Shown here: positions 9,316-18,099 of the stretch, in pieces
Layout: every line of letters begins with the position of its first letter
How positions within the stretch are numbered: the stretch's first letter is position 1
Origin: CAWEPK01 sp963835595
GTDB taxonomy: Bacteria; Desulfobacterota; Syntrophorhabdia; Syntrophorhabdales; WCHB1-27
Reading direction: 5' to 3'
NCBI GenBank assembly: GCA_963835595.1
Contig: CAWIGL010000002.1
Coordinates: 2,170,001-2,234,000 of the forward strand
DNA: 64,000 nucleotides
Notes under the pieces: model-generated
Seen by the model: only the letters and a program-made list of their open reading frames with translations
Told to the model about the DNA's origin: nothing
Databases searched by the model: none
Position numbers and translations under genes: made by a program

Positions 9316-10236
9316 TTACAGGCCGGCGCGCCTCGGCGATGCGCCCCGCGCCCGCCGGTACGCAAGGAAGCCCTCGACCCCGAAGATCGCAAGGGCGATC
9401 CAGACGATGCTGAAGCCTATAAGCCGCGAGGCAGTGAAAGGCTCCCCGTACAGCACGACGCCGCACAGGAACTGTAGCGTCGGGGAGATGTACTGGAGGA
9501 TCCCGGCCATGATAAGCGTTATCCGCCGGAGGGCGAGGGCGAACAGGAAGAGCGGGATGATCGTCACTACCCCCGCGCCTATAAGAAGAAGGTCGGTGGC
9601 CGGGCTGCCGTGGATGAACGCGCCCGTCCCTGCCGACTCCACGTAAACGAGGTAGGCAAGCATGAAGGGAAGCAGCAGGCCCGTCTCCAGGGTCAGGCCG
9701 TGAAGCGACCCGAGTGGGGCGATCTTCTTGATAAGACCGTAGACGGCCCACGTCGTGGCGAGGATGAGGGCGATCCAGGGGGGCGTCCCGTAGGAGTACG
9801 TCAGGTAAAGGATAGCGAGGCCCACGAGCCCGACGGGTACCCATTGCCACGGGCGGAGGCGCTCGCGAAGGATAATGACGCCCATGAAGACGCTCAGCAG
9901 GGGGTTGATGAAATAGCCGAGACTCGCCTCGACGATGAAGCCCGCGTTGACGGACCAGACATAGGTGTACCAGTTGACGCTTATCATTACTGCCGCTGCC
10001 GTGTAGGCGGCCAGCACGTTCCGCCTGAAGGCCGTCCTGCGGAAAGCGGTCCATTGGCCCGAAGCGAGGACCGCCGCGAGGAGCAGGATGAACGACCAGA
10101 GGATCCGGTGGCAGAGGAGCTGCTGCGCGGGGACATGGCGGAGGAGCTTCCAGTAGATGGGGAAAAGGCCCCATATCGCGTGCGCCCCCAGCGCATACCA
10201 ATTCCCTTTACGACTCTCGCTGCTCCGTGCTTCCAC
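9316..10236 (-). CDS. rarD: RarD-type EamA/DMT superfamily permease
   Basis: About 306 residues, the normal length of RarD. The start NWYALGAHAIWGLFPIYWKL is the family signature, followed by around ten hydrophobic helices and the LNWYTYVWSVNAGFIVEASLGYFINPLLSV-type block (quoted here only by its parts NWYTYVWSVN and SLGYFINPL). It belongs to the drug/metabolite transporters annotated as chloramphenicol-sensitivity protein; substrate unknown. The open frame extends another 99 codons upstream, but GTG 10236 has GGAGA six bases before it and gives the expected N-terminus, so I use it. Confidence 0.85.
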   Translation of the reverse strand: MEARSSESRKGNWYALGAHAIWGLFPIYWKLLRHVPAQQLLCHRILWSFILLLAAVLASGQWTAFRRTAFRRNVLAAYTAAAVMISVNWYTYVWSVNAGFIVEASLGYFINPLLSVFMGVIILRERLRPWQWVPVGLVGLAILYLTYSYGTPPWIALILATTWAVYGLIKKIAPLGSLHGLTLETGLLLPFMLAYLVYVESAGTGAFIHGSPATDLLLIGAGVVTIIPLFLFALALRRITLIMAGILQYISPTLQFLCGVVLYGEPFTASRLIGFSIVWIALAIFGVEGFLAYRRARGASPRRAGL

Positions 10237-10566
10237 CAGTATTCTCCGCTGTGCGCCGATATCGGGCCGCGCAAGCGGCCCAGGACAGCAGTTATCATAG
10301 CAACGCACGGGGTAAAAAACAAATCGGGCGGGGGGAAAGACCCCGCATCGGCAGCCGAAGACGCTATGCGGCGTCCGCAAGGCGCCCTTTCCGCGCCTTG
10401 AGCAGGAAGGAAAAAAATATGTTGTATAACTGCGCCCTCTCATGGTACAGGAAGAAGAGAGAAGATGAAAAGGGGTACCATAGGCAAGCGGAATGTTCGA
10501 GCGACCGATTCGGGCAACATCGTTACAGGGCATGTAACGAGAATTTCATCAATGAGGAGGAGTAAT
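10237..10566. other. Intergenic region, 330 bp
   Basis: Lies between the divergent rarD and the small secreted protein gene. A -10-like TATAAC near 10428 has no well-spaced -35 box, and I see no RNA gene or repeat. A strong GAGGAGGAG precedes the gene on the right. The promoters for both flanking genes must lie here but I cannot place them. Confidence 0.5.
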
Positions 10567-10848
10567 ATGAAGCTACTGGCAGGAGTTCTGGTATTGGGAA
10601 TATTGCTGGTTGTGGGGGTTGCCGTGGCCGGCGCCCAGCAGAGTAATCCCACGCACTCAATCGATCTGAGCAAGGCAAAGACTACGACGAACAACGTCGT
10701 CAACGCGGGGGCGGTACAGCCTTCGACCAGCACCGTCCACGGCTCGACCAGCACGGTCCACGTGACTACGCCTCCTCCGGGATCGATACCCGGCAGCGGA
10801 GGAAGGCCCCGGAACGCCGCGCCTCCGCCTCCCCCTTCAAGGAAGTAA
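10567..10848 (+). CDS. Small secreted Ser/Thr/Pro-rich protein
   Basis: 93 residues. A signal peptide (KLLAGVLVLGILLVVGVAVAGAQ) is followed by a low-complexity mature part with a short duplicated unit, STSTVHGSTSTVHVTT, and a proline-rich end (PPPGSIPGSGG, APPPPPSRK). I do not recognise a family. The strong GAGGAGGAG 5 nt before ATG 10567 and the following hairpin support a real, well-translated gene. An upstream in-frame ATG at 10465 would bury the signal peptide. It may be a lipoprotein-like or cell-surface spacer, but there is no lipobox. Confidence 0.6.
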   Translation: MKLLAGVLVLGILLVVGVAVAGAQQSNPTHSIDLSKAKTTTNNVVNAGAVQPSTSTVHGSTSTVHVTTPPPGSIPGSGGRPRNAAPPPPPSRK

Positions 10849-10860
10849 AACGCTTCTTGC

Positions 10861-10907
10861 GTGAAAGGGCCTTAAGGCTCCCGGGCGGAGGCTCAAGGCC
10901 CTTTCAC
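10861..10907 (+). terminator. Long-stem hairpin terminator after the small secreted protein
   Basis: GTGAAAGGGCCTT (10861-10873) is the exact reverse complement of AAGGCCCTTTCAC (10895-10907), a 13-bp perfect stem with a 21-nt loop. No T-run follows. It may work in both directions, also ending any transcript from the insertion sequence. Confidence 0.55.
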
Positions 10908-10920
10908 CCCGGCCCCTCAG

Positions 10921-10937
10921 CTCCCCAAGGATTCTTC
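10921..10937 (+). repeat. Target site duplication, left copy (17 bp)
   Basis: CTCCCCAAGGATTCTTC occurs here and again at 12294-12310, exactly flanking the insertion sequence. Seventeen bases is long for a target duplication and is a mark of the IS1202-like families. Confidence 0.85.
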
Positions 10938-12293
10938 TGTTATTGCAACATGAAAATGTCACCCTTTCTGCAACATGAAAATGTCACCCCCTCTGTCCTT
11001 AGCGCAGGGACGCTCTCGCTTCGCTCGCCGGCCCTGGGTGCGTGGGTGACCCCGGCCGGACGCGTCCCTGAACAGAGTTTACAGGGCACTTCCCCTGTCG
11101 GATAGTGAAAGACGTGCCATGTCCCGTCGAGCCAGCGGTTTATGGTAACGGAAGCTTTCGCAAAGCTGAGCCTCGTCTTTGTCGGGTACAGCTGGATGAT
11201 CTGCCCCTTGACCGAGATCGTGTTGTCGTAGTTCACTCTTGCCTCATATCGCTTGCAGAGAATGTTCCGTAGGTCTACGTCTTTAGGAACCGGCCTCCAC
11301 GCGGCTTCCGGGTCTTCTGGTGCGACGCCGAAGAGGCGGGCGTATTTAGGGATAAAGCTCCCGTTGAGGTACCTTGTCGCCCCTTCCGAGTCAGTGATCT
11401 TCTTGAGGTGCAGTTCAGCCGCGAGTCTGTCCTGGAAGGTCCTGTTGATCCTCTCGCCCCTTCCTCTAGCCTGGGCGGAGTACGCAAAGATAAGCCTGAT
11501 GCCCAGCTCGCTCATTGCTCTTTGGAACTGTGTGGGCTCCAGAGGTTCGCTCTTGTGACGAGTCGTCTTGAACTGAGAAGCCCTGTCGAGATAGAAGACA
11601 GAGGGGCGGCCGAAACGGGTAAAGACCTCTTTGCATGCCTGGAAGCAGCCGTCCAAGTCCTCTTCCTTACGGAAAACACCATAGAGAGGTCTTCCTGTAG
11701 AGTCGTCGGTACATAGAAGAAGCGTCGTCTTTTCCTCCCCGAACCACTGGTGGGGAGAGCCGTCCAGGAAGAGCATATAACCTTCCTTCTCCGATCGCTT
11801 TCTTCTCTTCCTATGCCTGCGCTGCTTTCTGACCTTGCTGCCGAACCCTTCGGGACGAAGCCATTGCCTCAAGGTCTCCCTGCTGACTTTTATGCCCTCC
11901 TGCTCCTCAAGCATCTCCGAGAGGTGGGAGAAATTGAAGTCGAAATACTTCTCCCTGGCCATGGCCATCGTGCGCTCCTTGAGTTCTCCAGGAAAGGCCC
12001 TGCAGGAAGGGCGGTCGCGGTTACCATGCCTGACCCCGGAAGGTCCTTCCCTTTTGACTCTGCTCTTGATCCTCTTTACATGACGGACGGAGATGCCCAG
12101 TGCAGCCGCCGCTTCCCGGTTCTTCATCCTGCCATCCAGAGATGCCTCTATCACGCCGTACCGCCTTACCTCTTCTGCCATGAACGTCACTCCTTTTCTC
12201 ACCGGAGCACCTCCCCTTGGTGCTCCTCATTATCGCCAGGGGTGACATTTTCATATTGCAGTTAAGGGGTGACATAATTATATTGCAGCAACA
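10938..12293 (-). mobile_element. Insertion sequence of the IS1202/ISNCY type, 1356 bp
   Basis: The ends read TGTTATTGCAACATG... on the left and, inverted, TGTTGCTGCAATATA... on the right. Each end holds two tandem copies of a 21-bp motif of the form TGCAA.ATRA.AATGTCACCC: left copies 10944-10964 and 10969-10989, right copies (inverted) 12240-12260 and 12267-12287. They are presumably double transposase binding sites. A single transposase gene fills the interior on the minus strand. The 17-bp direct repeat on both sides fixes the borders. The element looks intact, so it may be mobile. Known from the family: long target duplications, 15-18 bp in the ISTde1 subgroup. Confidence 0.85.
10940..12202 (-). 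CDS. DDE transposase of the insertion sequence
   Basis: About 420 residues and uninterrupted. The N-terminal helix-turn-helix (MKNREAAAALGISVRHVKRIK) is followed by an rve-type catalytic core. DDE candidates are Asp in MLFLDGSPHQWF, Asp in FYLDRASQF and Glu in GRGERINRTFQDRL. The C-terminal tail (GVTFSCCRKGDIFML) is encoded by the terminal repeats themselves, so the stop lies two bases inside the left end. The start is GTG 12202 or, more likely, ATG 12181, which has AAGGAG about 8 nt upstream. It carries no frame break although neighbours do. Confidence 0.88.
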   Translation of the reverse strand: MRKGVTFMAEEVRRYGVIEASLDGRMKNREAAAALGISVRHVKRIKSRVKREGPSGVRHGNRDRPSCRAFPGELKERTMAMAREKYFDFNFSHLSEMLEEQEGIKVSRETLRQWLRPEGFGSKVRKQRRHRKRRKRSEKEGYMLFLDGSPHQWFGEEKTTLLLCTDDSTGRPLYGVFRKEEDLDGCFQACKEVFTRFGRPSVFYLDRASQFKTTRHKSEPLEPTQFQRAMSELGIRLIFAYSAQARGRGERINRTFQDRLAAELHLKKITDSEGATRYLNGSFIPKYARLFGVAPEDPEAAWRPVPKDVDLRNILCKRYEARVNYDNTISVKGQIIQLYPTKTRLSFAKASVTINRWLDGTWHVFHYPTGEVPCKLCSGTRPAGVTHAPRAGERSESVPALRTEGVTFSCCRKGDIFMLQ

Positions 12294-12310
12294 CTCCCCA
12301 AGGATTCTTC
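12294..12310 (+). repeat. Target site duplication, right copy (17 bp)
   Basis: Identical to 10921-10937. It abuts the -35 box of the LacI-gene promoter (12311), so the element inserted just upstream of that promoter and did not break it. Confidence 0.85.
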
Positions 12311-12340
12311 TTGACATCCCCTTATCCTTCGTGATACCTT
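12311..12340 (+). promoter_or_regulatory. Promoter of the LacI-family regulator gene
   Basis: TTGACA (12311-12316), 18-bp spacer, extended -10 TGATACCTT with TACCTT at 12335-12340. Transcription would begin near 12347, inside the operator palindrome and only about 12 nt before the start codon. Confidence 0.6.
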
Positions 12341-12358
12341 GCTTTAACGTTAAAGCAA
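12339..12358. promoter_or_regulatory. LacI-type operator: 20-bp perfect palindrome
   Basis: TTGCTTTAACGTTAAAGCAA is its own reverse complement with a central AACGTT, the size and central CG symmetry of LacI-family operators. It overlaps the end of the -10 box and the predicted transcription start and touches the TTG start codon of the regulator. Autorepression is the natural reading. Confidence 0.75.
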
Positions 12359-13438
12359 TTGAAAAAGAGGACCACCATAAAGGACATAGCGGAGTCGGCA
12401 GGGGTTTCGGCAACGGCCGTGTCGATGGCCCTCAACCATAAGCCCAGGATAAGCCCGGCAACGAGAGAGCGGATCCTGGACATCGCCGAGGCGCTGCACT
12501 ACCGCCCGAATTACGCGGCCCGAAGCCTGGCGGGCAGGCGGATCAATACGCTTGGCCTCGTCATCACCACCATCGTCAACCCCTTCTACCCGGAGCTTGC
12601 GAAGGGCATCGAGGACAAGGCGAGGGAGCGGGGCTACGACATCATCCTTTGCAGCACCAATTACGATGCGAGCCGCCAGAAAGACTTCATAAACATCCTG
12701 AGAAGCAAGGGGGTGGACGGCATCATCTTCTCTTCCGTAGAGATGGATGACCTTTGTCTCAAGCCGCTCGTAGACGACGCCTTCCCTTTCGTGCTGGTGA
12801 ACCGGAGGGTCCCCGAGTCAACGGCAGGCGCGAAGATCGATTACGTGGTCCTCGACAATCTTTCGGGCGGGGCCATCGCCATACGCCACCTTTACGACCT
12901 GGGCCACAGGCGCATCGCGATCATAGCCGGCTCGCTCAACAGCTCCACGGGCTTCGAGAGGACGCAAGGGGCGAAAAAGGCGCTGGCGGAGTGCGGCCTG
13001 CGCCTCGACCCCCGCTTCATCGTTGAGTGCGGGTTCTCGAAGGAAAGGGCCTACGACGCGACGATGCGTCTGCTATCCTTGCACCCGGCCCCGACCGCCG
13101 TCTTTGCGCAGAACGACTACATGGCCCTGGGCGTGCGTGATGCTGTTTTCGATGCCGGCCTGAGCATACCTGAAGACGTGGCGCTCGTCGGCTTCGACAA
13201 CATCGAGGCGACGGCAATCAGGGGGGTTGAGATCACGACGATCAACCAGAAGAAATACGAGATGGGGGCGACGGCGGTCGAAGTGCTCATCGAAAAGATC
13301 GAGGGGAAAACGGACGCGGTGCGGCAGATCGTCCTGCCGGCCGAGATCGTGATACGCAGCTCCTGCGGCTTCAAGCGGGAGGCTTCTTACGAAGACGGGG
13401 GCGAACATGCCGCCCTTACAGGAGGTTTCGATGGCTGA
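12359..13438 (+). CDS. LacI-family transcriptional regulator
   Basis: 359 residues. The N-terminal helix-turn-helix is canonical (TTIKDIAESAGVSATAVSMAL) with hinge RPNYAARSLAGRR. The periplasmic-binding-protein-like effector domain (LGLVITTIVNPFYPELAKGI, GFDNIEATAIRG) is complete. The only workable start is TTG 12359: the frame has a stop at 12332, there is no alternative codon before the HTH, and no Shine-Dalgarno is visible, so translation may start on a nearly leaderless mRNA. Its end overlaps the next gene by 8 bp, so it probably controls the downstream dehydrogenase/ABC operon as well as itself. The inducer is unknown. Confidence 0.9.
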   Translation: MKKRTTIKDIAESAGVSATAVSMALNHKPRISPATRERILDIAEALHYRPNYAARSLAGRRINTLGLVITTIVNPFYPELAKGIEDKARERGYDIILCSTNYDASRQKDFINILRSKGVDGIIFSSVEMDDLCLKPLVDDAFPFVLVNRRVPESTAGAKIDYVVLDNLSGGAIAIRHLYDLGHRRIAIIAGSLNSSTGFERTQGAKKALAECGLRLDPRFIVECGFSKERAYDATMRLLSLHPAPTAVFAQNDYMALGVRDAVFDAGLSIPEDVALVGFDNIEATAIRGVEITTINQKKYEMGATAVEVLIEKIEGKTDAVRQIVLPAEIVIRSSCGFKREASYEDGGEHAALTGGFDG

Positions 13439-14705
13439 ATATCTCAAGAAGGCAAAGCAAAAGCCGGAGGAGGATATACGCGCCGTGCAGGATACGGTGC
13501 GGGAGATCCTCGACCGCGTGAAAAAGGAAGGGGAGGCGGCGGTCAGGGACTTCTCGAAGAGGTTCGACGACTGGTCGCCGAAGAGCTTCAAGATATCCCA
13601 GGACGAGATACGGGCTGCCCGAAGCAAGCTCCCGAAGACCGAGATCGAGGACATCGATTTCTGCCAGGCGCAGATCAGGAACTTTGCGGCCGAGCAGATG
13701 AAGCGCCTCGTAGATTTCGAGGTGGAGACGCTGCCGGGCGTCCACCTGGGCCAGAAGGTCATCCCCGTGGCGTCGAGCGGCTCCTATGTGCCCGGCGGCC
13801 GCTACCCTATGCTAGCCTCCGCCCACATGACCGTCATCACGCCGAAGGTGGCCGGGGTCGGCCGGGTCGTCGCCTGCTCGCCCCCCGTAAAAGGCGTCGG
13901 TTTCTGGCCGGCCACGCTTTACTCGATGGCTGCCGGCGGGGCGGACGAGATCTACTGCATGGGGGGCGTCCATGCCCTCGCCGCGATGGCCTTCGGCATG
14001 GAGGGCCTCGCGCCCGTCGATATGATGGTGGGGGCGGGCAACAAGTACGTGGCCGAGGCGAAGAGGCAGCTTTTCGGGACGGTCGGCATCGACCTTCTGG
14101 CGGGTCCGACGGAGATCCTTATCATAGCCGACGAGACGGCCGACCCGCATATCCTGGCGGCCGACCTCCTCGGGCAGGCGGAGCACGATCCTAATGCCCG
14201 CCAGTGCCTCGTCTCCCTTTCGAGGAAGACGGCCGAAGCGACGATAAAGGAAGTCGAAAGGCAGCTCATCGACCTGCCGACCAGGGAGGTCGCGGGCGTC
14301 GCCTGGAGGGACAACGGGGACGTGATCGTCGTCGATTCACCGGAAGAGGCCGTAAAGGAGAGCGACAACTGGGCGCCGGAGCACCTGGAGGTCCAGACGA
14401 AGGACTGGAGGTACTACCTCGACAACTGCAGGAACTACGGCTCCGCCTTCCTGGGGGAGGAGACCACCGTGGCATACGGGGACAAGACGATCGGCACGAA
14501 CCACGTCCTGCCGACGATGAAGGCGGCGCGGTATACCGGCGGGCTTTCCGTCGGCAAGTTCGTCAAGACGGTCACGTACCAGTACGCCACGAAAGAGGCC
14601 TCTTACAAGGTCGCCGATGTCTGCGAGAGGGCGTGCAACTACGAGAACATGCTTGCCCACGGCATATCGTGCAAGGTGAGAAAGGAGAAGTACGGAAAGA
14701 AATAA
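13431..14705 (+). CDS. Histidinol-dehydrogenase-family dehydrogenase, HpsN-like
   Basis: 424 residues, zinc- and NAD-dependent alcohol dehydrogenase of the HisD fold. HisD hallmarks remain: SYVPGGRYP, GPTEILIIAD, metal ligands in GQAEHD and AHGIS, and catalytic Glu-His in NWAPEHLE. The variant segments GGVHALAAMAFG and GTNHVLPTMKAARYTGGLSV are those of sulfopropanediol 3-dehydrogenase (HpsN)-type proteins and not of biosynthetic HisD. No his genes are near. It therefore probably oxidises a small polyol or sulfonated diol to an acid. AGGAGG lies 6 nt before ATG 13431, and the start overlaps the lacI stop. The substrate is inferred by similarity only. Confidence 0.78.
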   Translation: MAEYLKKAKQKPEEDIRAVQDTVREILDRVKKEGEAAVRDFSKRFDDWSPKSFKISQDEIRAARSKLPKTEIEDIDFCQAQIRNFAAEQMKRLVDFEVETLPGVHLGQKVIPVASSGSYVPGGRYPMLASAHMTVITPKVAGVGRVVACSPPVKGVGFWPATLYSMAAGGADEIYCMGGVHALAAMAFGMEGLAPVDMMVGAGNKYVAEAKRQLFGTVGIDLLAGPTEILIIADETADPHILAADLLGQAEHDPNARQCLVSLSRKTAEATIKEVERQLIDLPTREVAGVAWRDNGDVIVVDSPEEAVKESDNWAPEHLEVQTKDWRYYLDNCRNYGSAFLGEETTVAYGDKTIGTNHVLPTMKAARYTGGLSVGKFVKTVTYQYATKEASYKVADVCERACNYENMLAHGISCKVRKEKYGKK

Positions 14706-14723
14706 GCTCACGGAGGGTGCGCG

Positions 14724-15498
14724 ATGAAGACGGCAGACGCTCCAAGCTTTGATCTGACGGGAAAGGCGGCGCTCGTGACGGGGGCTGCAAGGGGCATAGG
14801 GATGAGCGCGGCCCTTGCGCTCGCCGCTTACGGCGCGGACGTGGTCGTCTGCGACCTTAAGGCCGCCGACCTCGACGAGGTGTGCGGCGGCATCCGCGAC
14901 GCCGGCCGCCACGCCCTGCCCGTGCAGGCGGACGTCACGAGGATGGCGGATATCGATGCAATGGTAAAAAAAGCGGTGGACGAGCTTCGGCCGCATCGAC
15001 ATCCTGGTGAACAACGCGGGCATCAACATCACTCAGTATGCGGTTGACGTGACGGAAGAGGCCTGGGACAAGGTGATGAACATCAACCTGAAGGCGGTCT
15101 TCTTCTGCTCCCAGGCTGTGGGGAGGTTGATGATCCTCAGGAAGAGCGGCAAGATCATCAACATGTCGTCCCAGGCGGGGGCAGTCGCGATACCGCAGCG
15201 GGCGGCCTACTGCTCGAGCAAGGGGGCGGTCAACCAGTTGACGAGGCTTCTCGCCCTTGAGTGGGCGCCTTACGGCATCAACGTCAACGCAATCGCCCCT
15301 ACCTTCATCGAGACGAAGTTCACCGAGCCGATGTTCAAGAACGAGGAGTTCTACAAATACGTGACTGCGAATATTCCGATGGGCAGGGTGGGAAAGCCGC
15401 ACGATGTTACGGGCGCGATAATTTATCTGGCATCGCCCGCGTCCGACCTTGTCACCGGCCACATCCTCCACATCGACGGGGGGTGGACGATACATTGA
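14724..15498 (+). CDS. Short-chain dehydrogenase/reductase (one apparent frameshift)
   Basis: Classical SDR of about 257 residues. It has cofactor loop TGAARGIG, Asp after the second strand (VVVCDLKAADL, suggesting NAD), NNAG, Ser in INMSSQAG, catalytic Tyr-Lys in YCSSKGA and the usual C-terminal LVTGHILHIDGGWTIH. The frame breaks near 14985, where one surplus base in GAGCTTCGG separates KKAVDE from FGRIDILVNN. It follows the HpsN-like gene by 18 bp with GGAGG at the junction, so it is likely the second oxidoreductase of the same catabolic pathway. Confidence 0.85.
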
Positions 15499-15516
15499 AG
15501 GTTATAGCGGACAGGG

Positions 15517-15776
15517 AGGGCATACGAATTTGAACCTGCGAAAGGAGGGAAGATACATCCCTTCACACGCCAGGGCTTCGCTCCCGATCAGCGTAAGGCT
15601 TCACTTCGCTTGCTGCGAGACGGAGAGTAAAAGAGGGTACGAGCGCCTCGCAGCACCGCCTTTGGGCGGACGCTCAGGCTCCGCCAACGCTGATTCGCGG
15701 TCGCTGCGCAATGCGTGTTCAGGGACGTATCTTCCCTTTTTCACGGTAAACTTGGGCCGAATAGGTTTGGCGCCCT
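15517..15776 (+). repeat. MITE-like element, diverged copy
   Basis: About 260 bp aligning, in inverted orientation, with the element at 28972-29286. Shared blocks include AATTTGAACCTG, a GGAGGGAAGATACATCCCTT segment, CGCTCCCGATCAGCGTAAGG and TTCGCTTGCTGCGAGACG, then GAGGGTACGAGCG, CTCGCAGCACCGCC and CAGGGACGTATCTTCCC. The internal hairpins are kept (GCTGCGAG/CTCGCAGC; CCGCC-TTT-GGCGG). The ends are degraded (AGGGCATACGAATTTG left, CGAATAGGTTTGGCGCCCT right) and I see no convincing target duplication. It occupies most of the gap between the SDR and the ABC transporter, with no credible ORF. Confidence 0.75.
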
Positions 15777-15855
15777 GAGGGTAAGAGCGGCAAAGGTGGT
15801 GTTCATCAAGGGAAAAGTTATAGACTGTCTCCACTAAACAATAAGGGAGGAAAGC

Positions 15856-17130
15856 ATGGATGCGAAGAGGGAAAAGAGCATATCGAGAAGGGATTTTCTG
15901 AAAGGCGCTACCGTTCTGGGCGCATCCCTCGTGGGGTCGGGGCGCCTTTTATCGTCAGGCGGGCGAGCGCGAAGGACGGAGTCATCAAGTACGGCACCAT
16001 GCACCCCCTCACCGGCGCGTACTCGGCCCTCGGCGCGGACCAGGTAAACGCCACCCGCTTGCGGTCGATGAATGGAACGCGAAGGGCGGCGTGCTGGGCA
16101 GAAGATCGAATGGGTTTACAGGGACGACCAGTTCAACGGCGCCGTCGCCCTGCGCAGGGCCAAGGAACTCGTCGAGGAGGATAAGTGCGATTTCATCGGC
16201 GGCACGCTGTCCGGCGCCATATCGCTTGCGATAAACGAATTCGCCTGCAAGGAGAAGGTCCCGTACCTCGCATACTGCCAGTCGGATATGGTCCTCGGCT
16301 CCGACCAGTGCAAGTACGGCTTTGCCTTCATGGTCATTCCCTATTCGGCGGCCCTCGCGACATCAAAATACGCCTTCGACAAGCTGGGGAAGAAGTGGTT
16401 CTCCATCACGGCCGACTACCGCTGGGGCCAGAGCCTCCTCGAAGGCTGGATGTGGCAGGGCCAGCAGATGGGCGCGCAGTTTTTGGGTAATGTTTACGCG
16501 CCCCTCGGCGCCACCGATTTTTCGACGTATTTCACGAAGATCATGGCGGCAAAGCCCGAAGTGCTCGTCATGAACAACCTGGGGGCGGACCAGACTGCGG
16601 CCATCAAGCAGGCGAGCGAGCTCGGCCTGACGAAGAAAATGAAGATCGTCTGCACGAAGACGGCCCTGTCCACGCTGAAGGAAGTCGGGCCGGCGTACGA
16701 CGAGAACATCATGGGCGGCATGACGCTTCTACTGGGGCCTCCGCGACAAGTACGCGACTGCCAAGAAGTTCATGGACGCCTACATGAAGAGGTTCGGCGC
16801 AGCCCGTCGAGCAGGACGGGGAGATGCGGATACGTAGCGACGAACGTGCTCTTCATGGCCATGCAGAAGGCGAACACGACGACCGACAAGGCAAAGATCG
16901 TAGCGGCAATGGAAGGGCTCAAGTACCAGCTGACGAAAGGGCCGGAGTACATACGGGCCTGCGACCACCAGAGGGTGCAGAGCTACGTCCTCGTGCGGGG
17001 GAAAGGGAAGAAGGCGAAGGGCTGGGACCTCGCGGACATCGTAGCGGAGATACCCGGCGACAGCATCATCATGTCCTGCGAGGACAACGCAAAGAAGATG
17101 CCTTTCGCCAATATAAAATTGCCGAAGTAG
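15856..17130 (+). CDS. ABC transporter substrate-binding protein, branched-chain amino acid/amide type (about six apparent frameshifts)
   Basis: Periplasmic binding protein of the LivK/HAAT family. The N-terminus carries a twin-arginine signal (SISRRDFLKGATVLGASLVG), unusual but known in this family. After it come KYGTMHPLTGAYSALGAD, QKIEWVYRDDQFN, FIGGTLSGAISLAINEF and the C-terminal YVATNVLFMAMQKA. Reading the protein requires frame changes near 15942, 16058, 16098, 16727, 16796 and 16833, mostly single missing or extra bases in G/C runs. Either this stretch is poorly sequenced or the gene is decaying; the intact livM next door favours error. GGGAGG precedes ATG 15856. The ligand is unknown. 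Confidence 0.82.
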
Positions 17131-17200
17131 CAAAGCAAGAGCCGCGCCCCCGGAAAGCGCCGCCACGGCGCCTTCCGGGGGGCGCGGGGTGCTCGAACGC

Positions 17201-18086
17201 ATGTTCAGCGATCTTTCCTGGAGCGTGATCCTGATGCAGCTCTTTTTCGGGCTGGCCCTGGGCTCGTTTATCGTGCTGCTGGCGAGCGGTCTGTCGATCA
17301 TTTACGGGCTTCTCGACGTAGTCAATTTCGCCCACGGGACCTTCGCCATGCTTGGGGCCTACGCCGTATTTCGTCGCCGTCAGCCTGACTGACAGCTTCG
17401 CCGTCGGCATCGTCAGCGCCGTCGTAATCGTGGCCCTTATCGGCATGGTGGTCGAGTTTTTGCTCTTGAAGCCGCTCTACGGGAAAGATCCGCTGCTGCC
17501 GCTCCTTCTGACCTTCGGCCTCTCGGTCGCGAGTCCCGATTTGATAAAGGTCATTTTCGGCCTGATCGGCAAGCCGGTAAGCCTACCCGGAGGCCTTGAG
17601 CGGCGCGACCACGATAGGCCCGCTCCTTCTGTCGAATTACCGGCTGTTCATTATCTTCTTCACCCTCGCCATCCTCATCTCCCTCTGGCTCTTTCTGAAG
17701 AAGAGCGACCTGGGGATGATATGCGGGCGGCAACGAGGGACAGCCTGATGGTGCAGGTCCTCGGCACCAACACCTCACGCATATGGACCATCGGCTTCGG
17801 CATAGGCATCGGCCTTGCCGCGCTCGCGGGGGCCATAGCCGTGCCGATGATGGCGGCCACGCCCGACATGGGCGTAGAGATGACGATGGTCGCCTTCGTC
17901 GTCACGGTCGTCGGCGGCCTGGGGAGCCTGGGCGGCGCCATCGTCGGGGGCCTCCTCATCGGCGTCATTGTCGCCTTCACGTCGCTTATAGCAGGGGAAT
18001 ATTCGAACGTTGCCATCTACTTCTGCATGGCCGTCATCCTTCTGATAAGGCCCAGGGGGCTTTTCGGGGAGAGCGGAAGGGAATAG
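17201..18086 (+). CDS. ABC transporter permease, LivH type (three apparent frameshifts)
   Basis: Inner-membrane permease of a branched-chain-type importer. Signature segments are ALGSFIVLLASGLSIIYGLL, VVNFAHGTFAMLGAY, the EAA-like IRAATRDSLMVQVLGTN (cytoplasmic loop contacting the ATPase) and GGLGSLGGAIVGGLLIGV. Frame changes near 17365, 17595 and 17722 each restore a hydrophobic, family-like reading (for example SNYRLFIIFFTLAILISLW between the last two). Start may also be GTG 17189. It ends 14 bp before livM. Confidence 0.82.
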
Positions 18087-18099
18087 GGGTTTTAAGGAT

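Noticed and set aside
10861..10907. Reading the long inverted repeat as an IS end
   Set aside because: It lies outside the 17-bp target duplication and is not repeated on the other side; a terminator explains it.
10944..10989. Two tandem 21-bp repeats taken as the start of a CRISPR array
   Set aside because: Only two copies with a 4-bp gap, mirrored at the other end of the IS and bounded by a target duplication; there are no cas genes in the window.
13431..14705. Annotating the HisD-fold gene as hisD of histidine biosynthesis
   Set aside because: Catabolic neighbours, no his genes, and HpsN-type segments (GGVHALAAMAFG, KAARYTGGLSV) in place of the biosynthetic signature.
15449..15834. Short ORFs on both strands across the gap before the ABC transporter
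   Set aside because: They fall inside the MITE-like element, and the two copies of that element do not conserve any reading frame.
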